From Pedobacter sp. L105 (GTDB lineage: Bacteria > Bacteroidota > Bacteroidia > Sphingobacteriales > Sphingobacteriaceae): a stretch of 64,000 nt of DNA. The stretch is taken from NCBI RefSeq assembly GCF_009765875.1, contig NZ_LMUP01000004.1, positions 459,353 through 523,352 on the forward strand, in the 5' to 3' direction. Under the pieces are notes generated by a model. That model did not search any database, was not told the DNA's origin, and saw nothing but the letters and a program-made list of their open reading frames with translations. A program made the translations under genes and the position numbers. Numbering within the stretch: position 1 is the first letter of the stretch; every line of letters begins with the position of its first letter. Below, one piece after another: positions 8,628 through 18,667 of this stretch.

Positions 8628-10940
8628 ATGAGAAAAATCTACTTACTTTTATTTGTGTTGCTATTTGCATTCACGGGGCTTTATGCTGCCAGTGTGACGG
8701 AATTTAGGGGCACAATTGTCGATGCCGATACTAAATATCCGCTTCCGGGGGCTACGATATCCATTCCTGATCTGCGTGCTTCCGCAATTACCAATAGTAA
8801 AGGTGAATTTGTTATTAAAAACCTTCCTGCAAAAGGGCGTTTCCTGGTTCAGGTAAGTTATATCGGTTACAGGACATTTACACAATCTATAGACCTGGCT
8901 AATCCGGGTTCGCTGGCTTTTGCTTTGCAGCCCAGTGTAATTGAAGGCAGGGAAGTAGTAATCACGGGCACCGGAGGCAGTTCTGATAACCGTAAAAACA
9001 GTACTTCAGTTTCTTCGGTGAGCAAAGCCGATCTGCTGGACCATCCTTCCACCAATTTAATTGATGCGATCTCCCGTGTACCGGGCGTTGCACAAATCAC
9101 AACAGGCCCGGGAATATCAAAGCCGGTGATCCGTGGGTTAAGTTATAACCGCGTGGTTACGGTAAGTGATGGCGTAAAACAGGAAGGGCAGCAATGGGGA
9201 GATGAGCATGGGATTGAAATTGACCAGTATAGTGCCGACCATGTAGAGGTGTTAAAAGGCCCGGCGAGTTTGATGTATGGTTCTGATGCGCTGGGAGGTG
9301 TGATTAACATTCTTGACGGATTACCTGCTCCCGATGGCACGCTAAGAGGTGAGTTTCTAACCAATTATGCAAGCAATAACGGGCAGACAGGAAGTTCGCT
9401 GATGCTCCAGGGCAATGAAAACGGCCTTACTTATAAAGTTCGGGGTTCTTATAAAAATGCTTATTCTTATAAAACTCCTACAGAATATGTTCCGAATTCG
9501 GGATACAACGAAACAGATTATGAAGGCCAGATAGGGCTGAATAAAAGCTGGGGTTATGCACATTTAGATGCTTCCAGCTTTCGTACTAATCTGGGTTTCT
9601 ACGACCCGGTAAGGAACGATGCCGGCCAGCTGGTAGATGAAAACGGGAATACTTTTTCTAATGCACAGGATAAGGACAGGACTTTGGCTTATCCTAAACA
9701 GGATGTTCGTCATTACAAATTAGCGATGAACAGTAATATTTTATTGGGTAATGGCAGCATCAAGGCTACTTTGGGTTATCAGCATAACCTGCGCAGGGAA
9801 CTGGATACAGAGGGTGAAGCACCCAATTTGTTCCTGAACAGTTATACCTACAGTTATGATATCAAGTATTCGCTGAAAGAGGAGCATGGATGGGCACCCG
9901 TATTTGGCGTGTCTGGTGAATATATGCACAGTCTGAATACTTCCGGTCTGGAGCAACTGATACCGGATTACGATTCTCAGGCATTTGGCGCTTTTGCTTA
10001 TGTTAAAAAGACATGGAAAGAAGATACATTTAATGCCGGTGCACGTTTTGACTATAGAGGGATGACTGGCAAGGCATTTGATGGCGAGTCGCAGTTTAAT
10101 GGTTTTACCAATAAATTTTCTCACGTAACAGGTGCCGTTGGTTATACCCATGAATTTAATGATGCTTTTAGCTTTAAGAGCAATTTGGGAAGTGCTTTCA
10201 GGGCCCCTAATATTGCTGAACTATCCGCCAATGGAGTACATGAAGGCGCATTCCGTTATGAGATCGGTAATCCAAATCTAAAACCGGAACAAAGTTATCA
10301 GCTGGATGCTTCGTTTGAATACCAGAACCAGTATGTAAGTACCAGCCTGGGCGGTTTTGCAAATATCATTAATAATTATATTTACTACAGTACAGACGGA
10401 CAGAGTAAACTGGTTAACGGAACCGAATATCCGGTGTATAATTTTGTTCAGGACAATGCTTTTTTACGGGGTATCGAAGCTTCCTTAACTTTACACCCGC
10501 TTAGCTTTATCCATTTTGAAAATAGTTTCTCCTATACCAGGGCAACCAATACCACTACACATGGATCATTGCCTTTTATTCCTGCAGCCACCTTACGAAA
10601 TGAACTGCGCTTTGAACCTAAGATCAATGGAACTTCACATTCTTATGTTTCTGTAGGTATAGACAACTTCTTTAAACAGACCAAGATTGATAGTTTTGAA
10701 ACGCCCAGTGCAGGTTATACCCTGTTAAATGCATCGGTTGGCACTACATTGAAGTTGAGCAAAAGCCAGGACATCACGATTTATGTGGCTGGTAAAAACT
10801 TGCTGGATAAGGCCTATTATGATCATTTAAGCCGTTTCAAGCCAGGAAGGTTAAGCGAAGAAGATCCTACGTTAGGAATTTATAATATGGGACGTAACGT
10901 CACCTTTGGAGTAAACATTCCCTTCACGCTTAAAAAGTAA
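8628..10940 (+). CDS. TonB-dependent outer membrane receptor
   Basis: 770 residues. Signal peptide (MRKIYLLLFVLLFAFTGLYA), then a CarboxypepD_reg-like beta-sandwich (about 25-110, FRGTIVDADTKYPLPGATI), a plug domain (about 115-230) with PGISKPVIRGLSYNRV and VEVLKGPASLMYGSDALGG, and a 22-strand-type barrel ending in NVTFGVNIPFTL with a terminal Lys-Lys. The His-rich loop DEHGIEIDQ in the plug is shared with receptors often annotated for metal or metal-chelate uptake; that substrate guess is weak. It is not next to a SusD gene, so it is not a glycan-uptake pair. Ends at a strong terminator. Confidence 0.93.
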   Translation: MRKIYLLLFVLLFAFTGLYAASVTEFRGTIVDADTKYPLPGATISIPDLRASAITNSKGEFVIKNLPAKGRFLVQVSYIGYRTFTQSIDLANPGSLAFALQPSVIEGREVVITGTGGSSDNRKNSTSVSSVSKADLLDHPSTNLIDAISRVPGVAQITTGPGISKPVIRGLSYNRVVTVSDGVKQEGQQWGDEHGIEIDQYSADHVEVLKGPASLMYGSDALGGVINILDGLPAPDGTLRGEFLTNYASNNGQTGSSLMLQGNENGLTYKVRGSYKNAYSYKTPTEYVPNSGYNETDYEGQIGLNKSWGYAHLDASSFRTNLGFYDPVRNDAGQLVDENGNTFSNAQDKDRTLAYPKQDVRHYKLAMNSNILLGNGSIKATLGYQHNLRRELDTEGEAPNLFLNSYTYSYDIKYSLKEEHGWAPVFGVSGEYMHSLNTSGLEQLIPDYDSQAFGAFAYVKKTWKEDTFNAGARFDYRGMTGKAFDGESQFNGFTNKFSHVTGAVGYTHEFNDAFSFKSNLGSAFRAPNIAELSANGVHEGAFRYEIGNPNLKPEQSYQLDASFEYQNQYVSTSLGGFANIINNYIYYSTDGQSKLVNGTEYPVYNFVQDNAFLRGIEASLTLHPLSFIHFENSFSYTRATNTTTHGSLPFIPAATLRNELRFEPKINGTSHSYVSVGIDNFFKQTKIDSFETPSAGYTLLNASVGTTLKLSKSQDITIYVAGKNLLDKAYYDHLSRFKPGRLSEEDPTLGIYNMGRNVTFGVNIPFTLKK

Positions 10941-10958
10941 ACAAGAAATTGTGATATC

Positions 10959-10991
10959 AGCCCCGCATCCATACAGGAGCGGGGCTTTTTT
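10959..10991 (+). terminator. Intrinsic terminator after the TonB-dependent receptor gene
   Basis: Stem AGCCCCGC/GCGGGGCT with a 12-nt loop, followed by a run of Ts. Confidence 0.9.
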
Positions 10992-11057
10992 ATGAATTAT
11001 GGACATGGAAGAACTTTTAGCTATTTAAGGATGTTATAACAAGGAAATTGAATTGAT

Positions 11058-12047
11058 ATGTTCAGGAAACTATTTGTCCCAGCTGCTTTTTTGCTTTGTT
11101 TATCCTTCTCCCTGTCTGCCCAAAAGACAGATACACTTTCTATTACTTTAGAGGGGGTTACGTATCCTTATCCTGTAAAATACTTTCCTATCCATACGGA
11201 AGGGCAGGATATCCGGATGGCCTATATGGATGTGGCACCTACGCAAAATGCAAATGGAAGAACGGTAGTTTTATTTCATGGTAAAAACTTTGGAGGTTAT
11301 TACTGGGGCAATGTGATCAAGGGATTAACGGAACATGGTTTTAGGGTTATTGTTCCTGATCAGATTGGTTTCGGAAAATCGTCCAAGGCATTTATCCACT
11401 ACAGCTTTCACCAGCTGGCCCGCTGGAATAAAGCACTGTTAGACACACTCGGCATTCAAAAGGCCAATATCCTGGGTCATTCTATGGGAGGAATGCTGGC
11501 CACCAGGTTTGCGCTGTTATATCCTCAAACTATAGAGAAATTATTACTGGAAGACCCTATCGGACTGGAAGATTACCGCGAGTTTGTTCCTTATGTGACT
11601 ACAGAAGAAGAATATAAAACAGAGTTAAAAGGTACCGCGGCCAGTATAAAAAAGTATTACCAAAGCTCTTATTTCACGTCATGGAAACCAGCCTATGATG
11701 AACTTGTAAATATTGGTGCAGGTGTAACCTTTAGTGCTGATTTTCCACGTTATGCCAAAGTTGCGGCAATGACTTTTACCATGATCTATGAGCAGCCGGT
11801 AGTACACGAATTTCAGGATATTAAAGTGCCTACAGTGTTGTTTATTGGAAAGGAAGATAAAACGATTGTAGGTAAAGGTTTATTGAGCCCACAGGAGCAG
11901 GCCCGGCACGGACAGTATAAGGTATTGGGCAAACAAACTGCTGCCAGGATACCTAAGGCCAAACTGATTGAATTTGAAGGCTGTGGGCATATCCCGCATA
12001 TGGAAGTGCCCACAGAATTTATGAATGCGCTGTTGGCTGCCTTATAA
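11058..12047 (+). CDS. Secreted alpha/beta hydrolase
   Basis: 329 residues with a signal peptide (MFRKLFVPAAFLLCLSFSLSAQ) and an alpha/beta-hydrolase fold. Seen: the oxyanion region VVLFHGKNFGGYYWG, the nucleophile elbow LGHSMGGMLATR, the acid near FIGKEDKTIVG and the His in GCGHIPHMEVP. The substrate is not predictable; relatives include haloalkane dehalogenases, epoxide hydrolases and proline iminopeptidases, but the Ser nucleophile argues against the first two. The 3' end overlaps the convergent peptidase gene by 6 bp. Confidence 0.88.
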   Translation: MFRKLFVPAAFLLCLSFSLSAQKTDTLSITLEGVTYPYPVKYFPIHTEGQDIRMAYMDVAPTQNANGRTVVLFHGKNFGGYYWGNVIKGLTEHGFRVIVPDQIGFGKSSKAFIHYSFHQLARWNKALLDTLGIQKANILGHSMGGMLATRFALLYPQTIEKLLLEDPIGLEDYREFVPYVTTEEEYKTELKGTAASIKKYYQSSYFTSWKPAYDELVNIGAGVTFSADFPRYAKVAAMTFTMIYEQPVVHEFQDIKVPTVLFIGKEDKTIVGKGLLSPQEQARHGQYKVLGKQTAARIPKAKLIEFEGCGHIPHMEVPTEFMNALLAAL

Positions 12048-12830
12048 AACTTCCTTTTTTACAGGGTCTTGCAAGAATGTTTCGGCCAGAATCTGGTAAA
12101 GCTCGGGGTGTTTTTCTTTAAACTGATCCGGTTTTTCAAAGAAATATTCCGAAACTACGGCAAAGAATTCAGCTTCATTGGTCACTGCGTATGGGTTAAT
12201 GTCTGAATGACCATGTTCAATTTTGCTGATCTCCTGATGGATCATTTTTACCCAGGGGATAATATACTGATGGGGCATCAGGTTTTCAGGAATGCCATCT
12301 GTAGCACCATCCGATTTATCCAGCAGGTGCACAAATTCATGGATGGCCGTATTTTCTTTCCCTGCACTCACTGAAAATCCCTGCAGCAATGCAGAATGTG
12401 ATAAGACCATCTGGCCGTTCATATAACCTGTCCCCACCATTCCTAAGATATTGCGTTCCCCGCCTTCAAACTGGAATTCCTGATTAAAGGTATCCGGATA
12501 TAACACAACACTACTTAAGTTCTGGTATTTCCAGTGTCCAAATCCAAATACGGGAATGATCGCACTGCAGGCTACCAGTAACCTATCCAGCGGATCTGGC
12601 GTAAGCCCAACGCCTTCAATACGTACATAACTGAGGAAATCCTGCAGCAGGGCTTCAAATTTAAGACGTGCATCCGGCTCTAGTTTTTGATAATAGGCCA
12701 CATGTTCCAGTAACAGCTGTCTGTCGGATGCCACAGTTGCTGCATCTACAGGTTGTTTGGCCTTAGGTTTCCTGAAGATGAAATATAAGGCAACCAAAAA
12801 TGCTGCGGCTAAGATGATATAGGGGATCAT
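12042..12830 (-). CDS. MtfA-like zinc metallopeptidase (M90 family)
   Basis: 262 residues. One N-terminal membrane helix (about residues 1-15, YIILAAAFLVALYFIF) and then a glucose-regulated-peptidase domain with the zinc motif HEFVH in NTAIHEFVHLLDKSDG, and a downstream third-ligand region NEAEFFAVVSEYFFE. E. coli MtfA binds the repressor Mlc and has aminopeptidase activity; no Mlc homologue is visible here, so the partner is unknown. The ATG overlaps the stop of the upstream oxidoreductase gene by 4 bp, indicating translational coupling. Confidence 0.88.
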   Translation of the reverse strand: MIPYIILAAAFLVALYFIFRKPKAKQPVDAATVASDRQLLLEHVAYYQKLEPDARLKFEALLQDFLSYVRIEGVGLTPDPLDRLLVACSAIIPVFGFGHWKYQNLSSVVLYPDTFNQEFQFEGGERNILGMVGTGYMNGQMVLSHSALLQGFSVSAGKENTAIHEFVHLLDKSDGATDGIPENLMPHQYIIPWVKMIHQEISKIEHGHSDINPYAVTNEAEFFAVVSEYFFEKPDQFKEKHPELYQILAETFLQDPVKKEVL

Positions 12831-13840
12831 GATTCCAATATAGCTAATTGTGTGAGGATCTGCTGCTGTTCTACAGGGAAAGGTGCATTGTTTAGCAGTG
12901 ACTGGTAAACGGCTTCAAAAAAGTCTATATAGTTCGCTGTTTCTGAAGAGATCAGTTCCTGTGTTCTATCGCCATTTTTATCGATTAATGTTAGCTTTCC
13001 TTCTTTGCCTCTGGCTTCTACGCCAAAACCCGGATCGTTAGGTTTTATACCTTTAAGCAGCTGTTCTTCCTGTACGTCGGCTCTTTCTTTGATAAAACTT
13101 CCATGCTGCCCATGTACTACAAAGGAGGGTTGTATATCAACAATCAGCATACTGGCATGTACAAATACGTTAACATCATTCGGATAGCTGAGATGAATAG
13201 AAAAATAATCGTCCATCTTGGTACCCGGTCTGTTTTTTCCTAAGATCTTCTGAAAAGCATCCGGCTTTTCAAAAAGGCTGATCGCCTGGTCCAGCAAATG
13301 CGGGCCGAGATCATACTGCAGGCCGCTTGCTGCCATAGGCTCTTCTTTAAACTTTTTTGCGCCTATTTCTACCCGGTAGCGGTCGTACCTGAAATGTACT
13401 TCTGAAAGTTTGCCCAGCCTGCCGCCATCAACAATTTTTTTCACGGCATTAAAGTCACTGTCCCATCTGCGGCTCTGGTATACAAATACCTTTTTGCCCA
13501 GGCTTTCGGCCAGTTTAAATATTTCTTCAGCTTCTGCAACGCTGGCTGTAAAAGGTTTTTCTACGAGGATATGTTTACCTGCATTCAGCGCCTGCTTAGC
13601 GTATTCATAATGGGTATAATTGGGCGAATTAATAACGATCAGGTTGATGTTTTCATCAGCAATCAATTCATCTGTAGAGTCATAACTAATGATACCGGGA
13701 AAATCCTTATCTGCATTTTTCTGGTGCCTCTCGGTAACAGCATGAAGTTTAAAACCCGGGTGGGCGCTGATAAAAGGAGCATGAAATATTTTGCCTGACA
13801 TACCGTAGGCCATGAGGCCGGCTGAAATTATTGTATCCAT
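12827..13840 (-). CDS. Gfo/Idh/MocA family oxidoreductase
   Basis: 337 residues. N-terminal NAD(P)-binding fold with GLMAYGMSGKIFHAPFIS, the conserved EKP signature (HILVEKPFTASVAEAEEI) at about residue 95, and the C-terminal alpha/beta domain with YDLGPHLLDQAISLF, whose His is a typical active-site residue. The family oxidises or reduces sugars and related compounds; the YgjR/YdgJ-like subgroup resembles this sequence. First gene of a two-gene operon with the MtfA-like peptidase. Confidence 0.92.
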   Translation of the reverse strand: MDTIISAGLMAYGMSGKIFHAPFISAHPGFKLHAVTERHQKNADKDFPGIISYDSTDELIADENINLIVINSPNYTHYEYAKQALNAGKHILVEKPFTASVAEAEEIFKLAESLGKKVFVYQSRRWDSDFNAVKKIVDGGRLGKLSEVHFRYDRYRVEIGAKKFKEEPMAASGLQYDLGPHLLDQAISLFEKPDAFQKILGKNRPGTKMDDYFSIHLSYPNDVNVFVHASMLIVDIQPSFVVHGQHGSFIKERADVQEEQLLKGIKPNDPGFGVEARGKEGKLTLIDKNGDRTQELISSETANYIDFFEAVYQSLLNNAPFPVEQQQILTQLAILES

Positions 13841-13923
13841 TAACTGATCTGTTTAAAGGGTTAAAAATAGCGAATCCAAAAACTTATGTATGAATTATAT
13901 TGTCATAAAGTACCCTATAGTTT

Positions 13924-13931
13924 TATCTTTG
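13924..13931 (+). promoter_or_regulatory. -7 element, with -33 TTG 21 bp upstream
   Basis: TATCTTTG is an exact TAnnTTTG match; TTG at 13900-13902 gives the expected N21 spacing. Only 3 bp separate the element from ATG 13935, which points to a leaderless mRNA. Confidence 0.75.
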
Positions 13932-13934
13932 TGC

Positions 13935-14288
13935 ATGAAGCCAGCAGAAATTAATGCAAAGTGGAAGATCCTGCAGCAAAAAATTGCACAGGAATTTGAT
14001 TCAGATATACCCGATTTAAAGGTAATGTTATTCTTAATAGGCGTTCAGGAATTAGGCAAGGGACCAGGCAAGTACAGCAAACGCCAGAAAGAAGAGCTGA
14101 TGCATATTGCTACCTGCCGTTTAATGAGTGAGATGGGATTTTATGAGCTGGAAGGACTGGACCAGGACGGCTGGCCACACTGGAAGCTGGTTAAACCTGT
14201 ACCATCTTTTGCGATGATGGAACAGGAGCTGCTCCTGAAATCACTAACCATCAATTATTTTGATGATATATATAGAGAGGATATCTAA
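13935..14288 (+). CDS. Conserved hypothetical protein
   Basis: 117 residues, not assigned to a named family by me. It is a soluble, mostly helical protein with a central PDLKVMLFLIGVQELGKG segment and an aromatic patch DQDGWPHWKLVKPVPS; there is no signal peptide or membrane helix. Start ATG 13935 is preferred over the in-frame ATG at 13890, because a well-spaced promoter (TTG-N21-TATCTTTG) lies between them. It sits divergently from the oxidoreductase operon and ends at a shared terminator. Real gene, function unknown. Confidence 0.8.
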   Translation: MKPAEINAKWKILQQKIAQEFDSDIPDLKVMLFLIGVQELGKGPGKYSKRQKEELMHIATCRLMSEMGFYELEGLDQDGWPHWKLVKPVPSFAMMEQELLLKSLTINYFDDIYREDI

Positions 14289-14290
14289 AC

Positions 14291-14322
14291 AAAAAGGCCG
14301 GAACATTTGCTCCGGCCTTTTT
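14291..14322. terminator. Bidirectional intrinsic terminator
   Basis: Perfect 12-bp stem (14291-14302 with 14311-14322), including five A-T pairs at its base that give a T-run on each strand, between two convergent genes. Confidence 0.93.
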
Positions 14323-14342
14323 CGTGTTGTGTTTTGGACAAT

Positions 14343-15026
14343 TTAGTTTTGTAACTGACCTTGTGCCGCTTGTTGTTTCAATTGGTCATTGGCAACAATA
14401 ACGATTTCCACCCTTCGGTTGGCCGCTCTGCCTGCATCAGTTGAGTTATCTGCAATAGGCTCAGAGAAACCTTTACCTACAGTGGTCATCCTTGATGCAG
14501 GAACGCCTTGTGCAACTGCATAAGCTTTAACCGATGCTGCCCTTTGTTCTGAAAGACCTAAATTATAGTCTTCTGTTCCTTTATTGTCTGTATGGCCAAT
14601 AACTTTAATATCCGTATTTGGATATTCGTTAATTGATCCGGCTAACGATTTAATATTCTGTTTAGCTGCATCTTTCAGATTTGCACTCGCAAAATCGAAC
14701 AAAATACCACTGTCAAATTTTACGATGATACCTTCACCTTCACGTACAACCTGTGCATTTGGGATCGTATTTTGAATCTCTGCCGCCTGTTTATCCATTC
14801 TTTTACCAATCAATCCGCCGGCTACACCGCCTACTGCGCCACCTAAGATAGCGCCAACAGCAGTATTTCCTGCTTTATTTCCAATAAGGGCTCCGAGCAC
14901 GCCACCGGCCGCAGCGCCGATTCCGGCCCCTTTTTGTGTTTTTGTTAAACTATCGCAGCCCTGAAATGCCATTGCACCAATGGATAAAGCTATACTGAAT
15001 ACTGCTATTCTAAATTTTGAAGTCAT
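14343..15026 (-). CDS. OmpA family outer membrane lipoprotein with glycine-zipper domain
   Basis: 227 residues. Lipoprotein-type signal with lipobox-like AFQGC at Cys24, a glycine-zipper segment (about 35-75: GAGIGAAAGGVLGALIGN and GGAVGGVAGGLIGKRM), then an OmpA C-terminal peptidoglycan-binding domain (about 100-215) with the diagnostic Asp and Arg in VIGHTDNKGTEDYNLGLSEQRA and NRRVEIVI. It likely anchors the outer membrane to peptidoglycan. It has its own promoter and a shared downstream terminator. Confidence 0.93.
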   Translation of the reverse strand: MTSKFRIAVFSIALSIGAMAFQGCDSLTKTQKGAGIGAAAGGVLGALIGNKAGNTAVGAILGGAVGGVAGGLIGKRMDKQAAEIQNTIPNAQVVREGEGIIVKFDSGILFDFASANLKDAAKQNIKSLAGSINEYPNTDIKVIGHTDNKGTEDYNLGLSEQRAASVKAYAVAQGVPASRMTTVGKGFSEPIADNSTDAGRAANRRVEIVIVANDQLKQQAAQGQLQN

Positions 15027-15081
15027 GATGATGTTAATTTATAAGTTAATACAGGCTTCAAATCAAAGCTGATGCCAACTG

Positions 15082-15112
15082 CAAGTATAAATGATATATT
15101 CTTGTTACACAA
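15082..15112 (-). promoter_or_regulatory. Promoter of the OmpA-like lipoprotein gene
   Basis: Minus-strand TTG (15110-15112), 20-bp spacer, then TATACTTG (15082-15089), one mismatch from TAnnTTTG. It leaves a leader of about 50 nt before ATG 15026. Confidence 0.6.
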
Positions 15113-15203
15113 GGTTAATCGTTTTTAATGCAATTTTAATCTGGTTAAATTTTGTGTGATTAACCTATAATGAAGAACTATCGACCAAAATTCTGTACAT
15201 CTG

Positions 15204-15899
15204 TTAATGCGAAAAATATTCTTCCAATTCTTTTAAGGTGTTTTCATTTGTATACAAATCTTTGATCACTTTTCCTTTTTCGAATAAAATGATGCGGTCG
15301 CATACATCTGTAACATGGTTCAGGTCATGACTGGAGATCAGGGTAGTGAGCTTACCTGATTTCAGTGATTTTAAATGTGTGATGAGCCGCATTTGAGTAG
15401 TAGGATCAAGATTAGCAAAAGGTTCGTCCAGTATCAGTAATTCGGGGTCCTGCATCAAAGCAGCGCTGATACCGATCTTATTCTGATTTCCTTTTGAAAA
15501 ATCCCTGATGTATTTGCCTCTTTCCAGAATCTCTCCATTAAAAAAGTCCTGGTATTGGCTCAAATAAGCAGTAACGTCTTTTACACTCAGCTGGTGCAGG
15601 CTGCCAACAAATACAAAGTATTCCTCTGGTGTAAGATAGTCTATTAGGAAACCTTCATCCAGGTATGAGGCTGTATAACTTTTCCATTGATCATCGCTGG
15701 CTACATTAATCCCTTTGGACAATATTTCTCCGGAATCGGGTCGGATCAGGTCGAGCAGCATTCTAAACAAAGTTGTTTTTCCGGCTCCGTTATTACCCAC
15801 CACACCGACCGTTTCGCCAGGGTTAATGCTGAGTTTTTCGATATCTACAACAGTACGGCCTGCATATATTTTTTTCAGGTTGTTTATTTCTATGATCAT
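15204..15899 (-). CDS. ABC transporter ATP-binding protein
   Basis: 231 residues, a single nucleotide-binding domain: Walker A GNNGAGKTTLF, signature loop FSKGNQNKIGISAAL (degenerate against LSGGQ), Walker B LLILDEPFANLD, H-loop LISSHDLNHV. It pairs with the DUF5687 membrane protein immediately upstream, whose stop it overlaps by 4 bp (ATGA). The subclass resembles ABC-2 type exporters; the substrate is unknown. Confidence 0.92.
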   Translation of the reverse strand: MIIEINNLKKIYAGRTVVDIEKLSINPGETVGVVGNNGAGKTTLFRMLLDLIRPDSGEILSKGINVASDDQWKSYTASYLDEGFLIDYLTPEEYFVFVGSLHQLSVKDVTAYLSQYQDFFNGEILERGKYIRDFSKGNQNKIGISAALMQDPELLILDEPFANLDPTTQMRLITHLKSLKSGKLTTLISSHDLNHVTDVCDRIILFEKGKVIKDLYTNENTLKELEEYFSH

Positions 15900-17371
15900 G
15901 ATCTTTCTCTAAAGCCGGCGGCAATTTTATATTTTCTTTTATTAAATTCTCTGACTAAAAAGTCTGTCCAGAAGTTACGGGTAAAGATTCCCACAATCCC
16001 AATTAAGCCAAGGGCGGCTAAACCCAAATAAGGACTAATTAAAGAAAACGGGTAATAGATGACATAGGGGGCAATTAATAAGGGAAGTGCCATAATCATG
16101 GTAGATGCACCTACACCCTGCCAGTTGAAACTGGTACCCTTGCTGAGGTCTACAAATTTATAGTTTGATGTTGCGAAATATAACACGATTACTGTGCCTG
16201 CGCCTATATTATAAAAATAGGCGGCAAATTGTACCGCCAGGATTTTCCAGCTCATCAAGCCATAAAAGCTGATCAAAATTGTAAGCAGGGTAGCAGAAAT
16301 AGTAAGCAGCAGAAATTTAGCTTTAAAAAATGTTTTGATGCTGACTTTATTTGATAACAATCCATCAAATTCCGCTCCCTGCCATCCAAACATAAACTGG
16401 CCGTAAAGGAGAATCGTGCTTCCAGACATGAAGATTGCCGGAAAAAGCATCATGTGGAACTGAGCGGATGCGATAAAACGTGGCTTGTAGAACATAAAAC
16501 CGTAAATCAGGAATATAAGTCCTTTAGCTACAGTTGCCCGCGGGCGTTTGTTACGCAGGATCAATTTAATTTCCATTGCCGCCAATGTACCTGCTGTACC
16601 AAACCTATCCAGAAAAGGATAATCGGTACTTGATTTCTTTTGTTCGCCGGATTTTAGTTCTTCGATATAAAGGTTATTTCTTAAAAACCGTGCGTTGATG
16701 AAAAACATGATTCCCGCCAGGATGGGAAAAACGATAGCGACTGGCGGTAAAACTGTTATTTCGTGAAAAATGATATTTGAAAATGCAGCTATAGAAAAGA
16801 CCTTTAAGTATTCCAGCAAGCCAATAGCGACTATAATAGCCAACCCGGGCAGTACAACCCATATATTTTGTGCAGATATCCTTTTAAAATAAAGTGCCGC
16901 ATAGTTATTAAATATTGTAAATGACAATATAGTCAGCAGGTACATGCAGCAGACTAAACTTCCTTCGTTACTGCCGATATGCAGGATACAAAAAGGAAAG
17001 AATACAAAGAGGGGCAGGATGTTAAATGCTGAAAAAAGAGCCCTCAGGTTAAGAAAATTAACAAGCTTTCTTTTGTGGATATTCAAATGCAGGTAAGGGA
17101 CAACAGCTAACGTTGGCAGTTCCTGCATCTGCAGACGTATGATCAGCTCAATGGCGAAATAATATAAGATCATTCCGTTAAATACCAGCATCACACTTTT
17201 ACCCGGCAGCAATTTTTCAATAATTTCCTGCATCTCCAGGCCCACCAAAATGGATACCCCTATGATATAAAGCAGTACAAAACCCAAAATGAGCTGTGCT
17301 GCAATGGTACCGGCTTTACCTCTGGACCGCCAAAAGGCAAGCCATTGATGATTTAAGAATGTTGAGAGCAT
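15896..17371 (-). CDS. DUF5687 family membrane protein, ABC-2 type permease partner
   Basis: 491 residues with about ten or more hydrophobic segments, e.g. LILGFVLLYIIGVSILVGL near residue 30 and LGLAALGLIGIVGIF near residue 455. The opening MLSTFLNHQWLAFWRSRGK is typical for the family. DUF5687 proteins are consistently encoded next to an ABC ATPase, as here (4-bp overlap), so this is the transmembrane half. It starts 3 bp after the rarA stop, making a three-gene transcript. Confidence 0.88.
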   Translation of the reverse strand: MLSTFLNHQWLAFWRSRGKAGTIAAQLILGFVLLYIIGVSILVGLEMQEIIEKLLPGKSVMLVFNGMILYYFAIELIIRLQMQELPTLAVVPYLHLNIHKRKLVNFLNLRALFSAFNILPLFVFFPFCILHIGSNEGSLVCCMYLLTILSFTIFNNYAALYFKRISAQNIWVVLPGLAIIVAIGLLEYLKVFSIAAFSNIIFHEITVLPPVAIVFPILAGIMFFINARFLRNNLYIEELKSGEQKKSSTDYPFLDRFGTAGTLAAMEIKLILRNKRPRATVAKGLIFLIYGFMFYKPRFIASAQFHMMLFPAIFMSGSTILLYGQFMFGWQGAEFDGLLSNKVSIKTFFKAKFLLLTISATLLTILISFYGLMSWKILAVQFAAYFYNIGAGTVIVLYFATSNYKFVDLSKGTSFNWQGVGASTMIMALPLLIAPYVIYYPFSLISPYLGLAALGLIGIVGIFTRNFWTDFLVREFNKRKYKIAAGFRERS

Positions 17372-17374
17372 AGT

Positions 17375-18655
17375 TTAATAGTTGTATTTGTCTTTCCAGT
17401 TTTGTTTCAATTTCTCTCTTAATTTATCTTCTGCGGGATTGCTGCCGGGATCATATAATTTTGTACCGCTGATCTGGTCGGGCAGGTATTCCTGGGCAGC
17501 AAAATTGCCTTCATAACCATGTGAGTATTTATAGTCCTTTCCATAGCCGATGTTTTTCATCAGCTTAGTTGGCGCATTCCTGATATGCAGGGGAACGGGC
17601 AGGTTTCCTGTTTGTTTAACCAGCTGTTGTGCCTTGTTAATCGCTTCATAAGAGGCATTACTTTTGGCAGAGGAGGCCAGATAGGTAACCGCCTGTGACA
17701 GGATGATCCTGGCTTCAGGATAACCGATCACATTAACAGCCTGGAAACAGTTGTTGGCCAGCAGCAAGGCATTGGGATTGGCATTTCCTATATCTTCGGA
17801 AGCGAGTATCAATAATCTCCGGGCAATGAACAAGGGATCTTCACCGCCTTCAATCATCCTGGCGAGCCAGTAAACAGCGGCATTTGGATCACTTCCCCTG
17901 ATCGATTTGATAAAGGCAGAGATAATATCATAATGCTGTTCTCCGGCCTTATCATAAAGGGCAAGGTTCTGCTGTGCATGCTGTAATACATTTTCATTGG
18001 TCAGCACCACGCTGTTACCGCCTATGCCGTTCACCGCAATTTCCAGTACATTCAATAATTTCCTGGCATCGCCGCCCGACAAACGGATCAGCGCTTCATG
18101 ATCCTGGATAGTAATTTTTTTATCTTTTAGCAGCACATCTTCGCGAATGGCTGTATGCAGCAATCCGGATAGTTCATCTTCATCCAGCGACTTCAGGATA
18201 TATACCTGACAGCGGGAAAGCAAAGCGGAGATGACTTCAAAAGAGGGGTTTTCTGTTGTGGCACCGATCAGCGTAACCAGTCCCCGCTCTACAGCGCCTA
18301 GCAGGCTATCCTGCTGCGATTTACTAAAGCGGTGAATCTCATCAATAAAGAGAATAGGCAATCCTAAAAGGCTGTCTTTAAGTAATGCGGCTTTATCGAT
18401 TACTTCACGTATATCTTTTACGCCTGAGTTAATGGCACTCAAATTAAAAAAAGGACGGTCTAACGTCTGGGATATGATATAAGCTAAAGTAGTTTTTCCT
18501 ACTCCGGGAGGTCCCCAGAAGATCATAGAAGGCAGTTGCCCGCTTTGGATAGCCTTACGCAAAACTGCATCAGGCCCTACCAGATGTTTCTGGCCAACAT
18601 ATTCATCCAGATTTTTCGGACGCATACGTTCTGCTAATGGGGGTAGGTTTTGCAT
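17375..18655 (-). CDS. rarA: Replication-associated recombination protein A (AAA+ ATPase)
   Basis: 426 residues, RarA/MgsA/WRNIP1 family, acting at stalled replication forks. N terminus [19 protein letters not shown], Walker [13 protein letters not shown], Walker [16 protein letters not shown], sensor 1 [11 protein letters not shown], arginine finger region LLSRCQVY, and a C-terminal tetramerisation part with [13 protein letters not shown] and [12 protein letters not shown] frame 50 codons longer (to 18805) exists but runs through the helicase gene's terminator into its coding region, so ATG 18655 is correct. A near -7 element TATCTTTA lies 5 bp before it. Confidence 0.95.
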   Translation of the reverse strand: MQNLPPLAERMRPKNLDEYVGQKHLVGPDAVLRKAIQSGQLPSMIFWGPPGVGKTTLAYIISQTLDRPFFNLSAINSGVKDIREVIDKAALLKDSLLGLPILFIDEIHRFSKSQQDSLLGAVERGLVTLIGATTENPSFEVISALLSRCQVYILKSLDEDELSGLLHTAIREDVLLKDKKITIQDHEALIRLSGGDARKLLNVLEIAVNGIGGNSVVLTNENVLQHAQQNLALYDKAGEQHYDIISAFIKSIRGSDPNAAVYWLARMIEGGEDPLFIARRLLILASEDIGNANPNALLLANNCFQAVNVIGYPEARIILSQAVTYLASSAKSNASYEAINKAQQLVKQTGNLPVPLHIRNAPTKLMKNIGYGKDYKYSHGYEGNFAAQEYLPDQISGTKLYDPGSNPAEDKLREKLKQNWKDKYNY

Positions 18656-18667
18656 AGCAATAAAGAT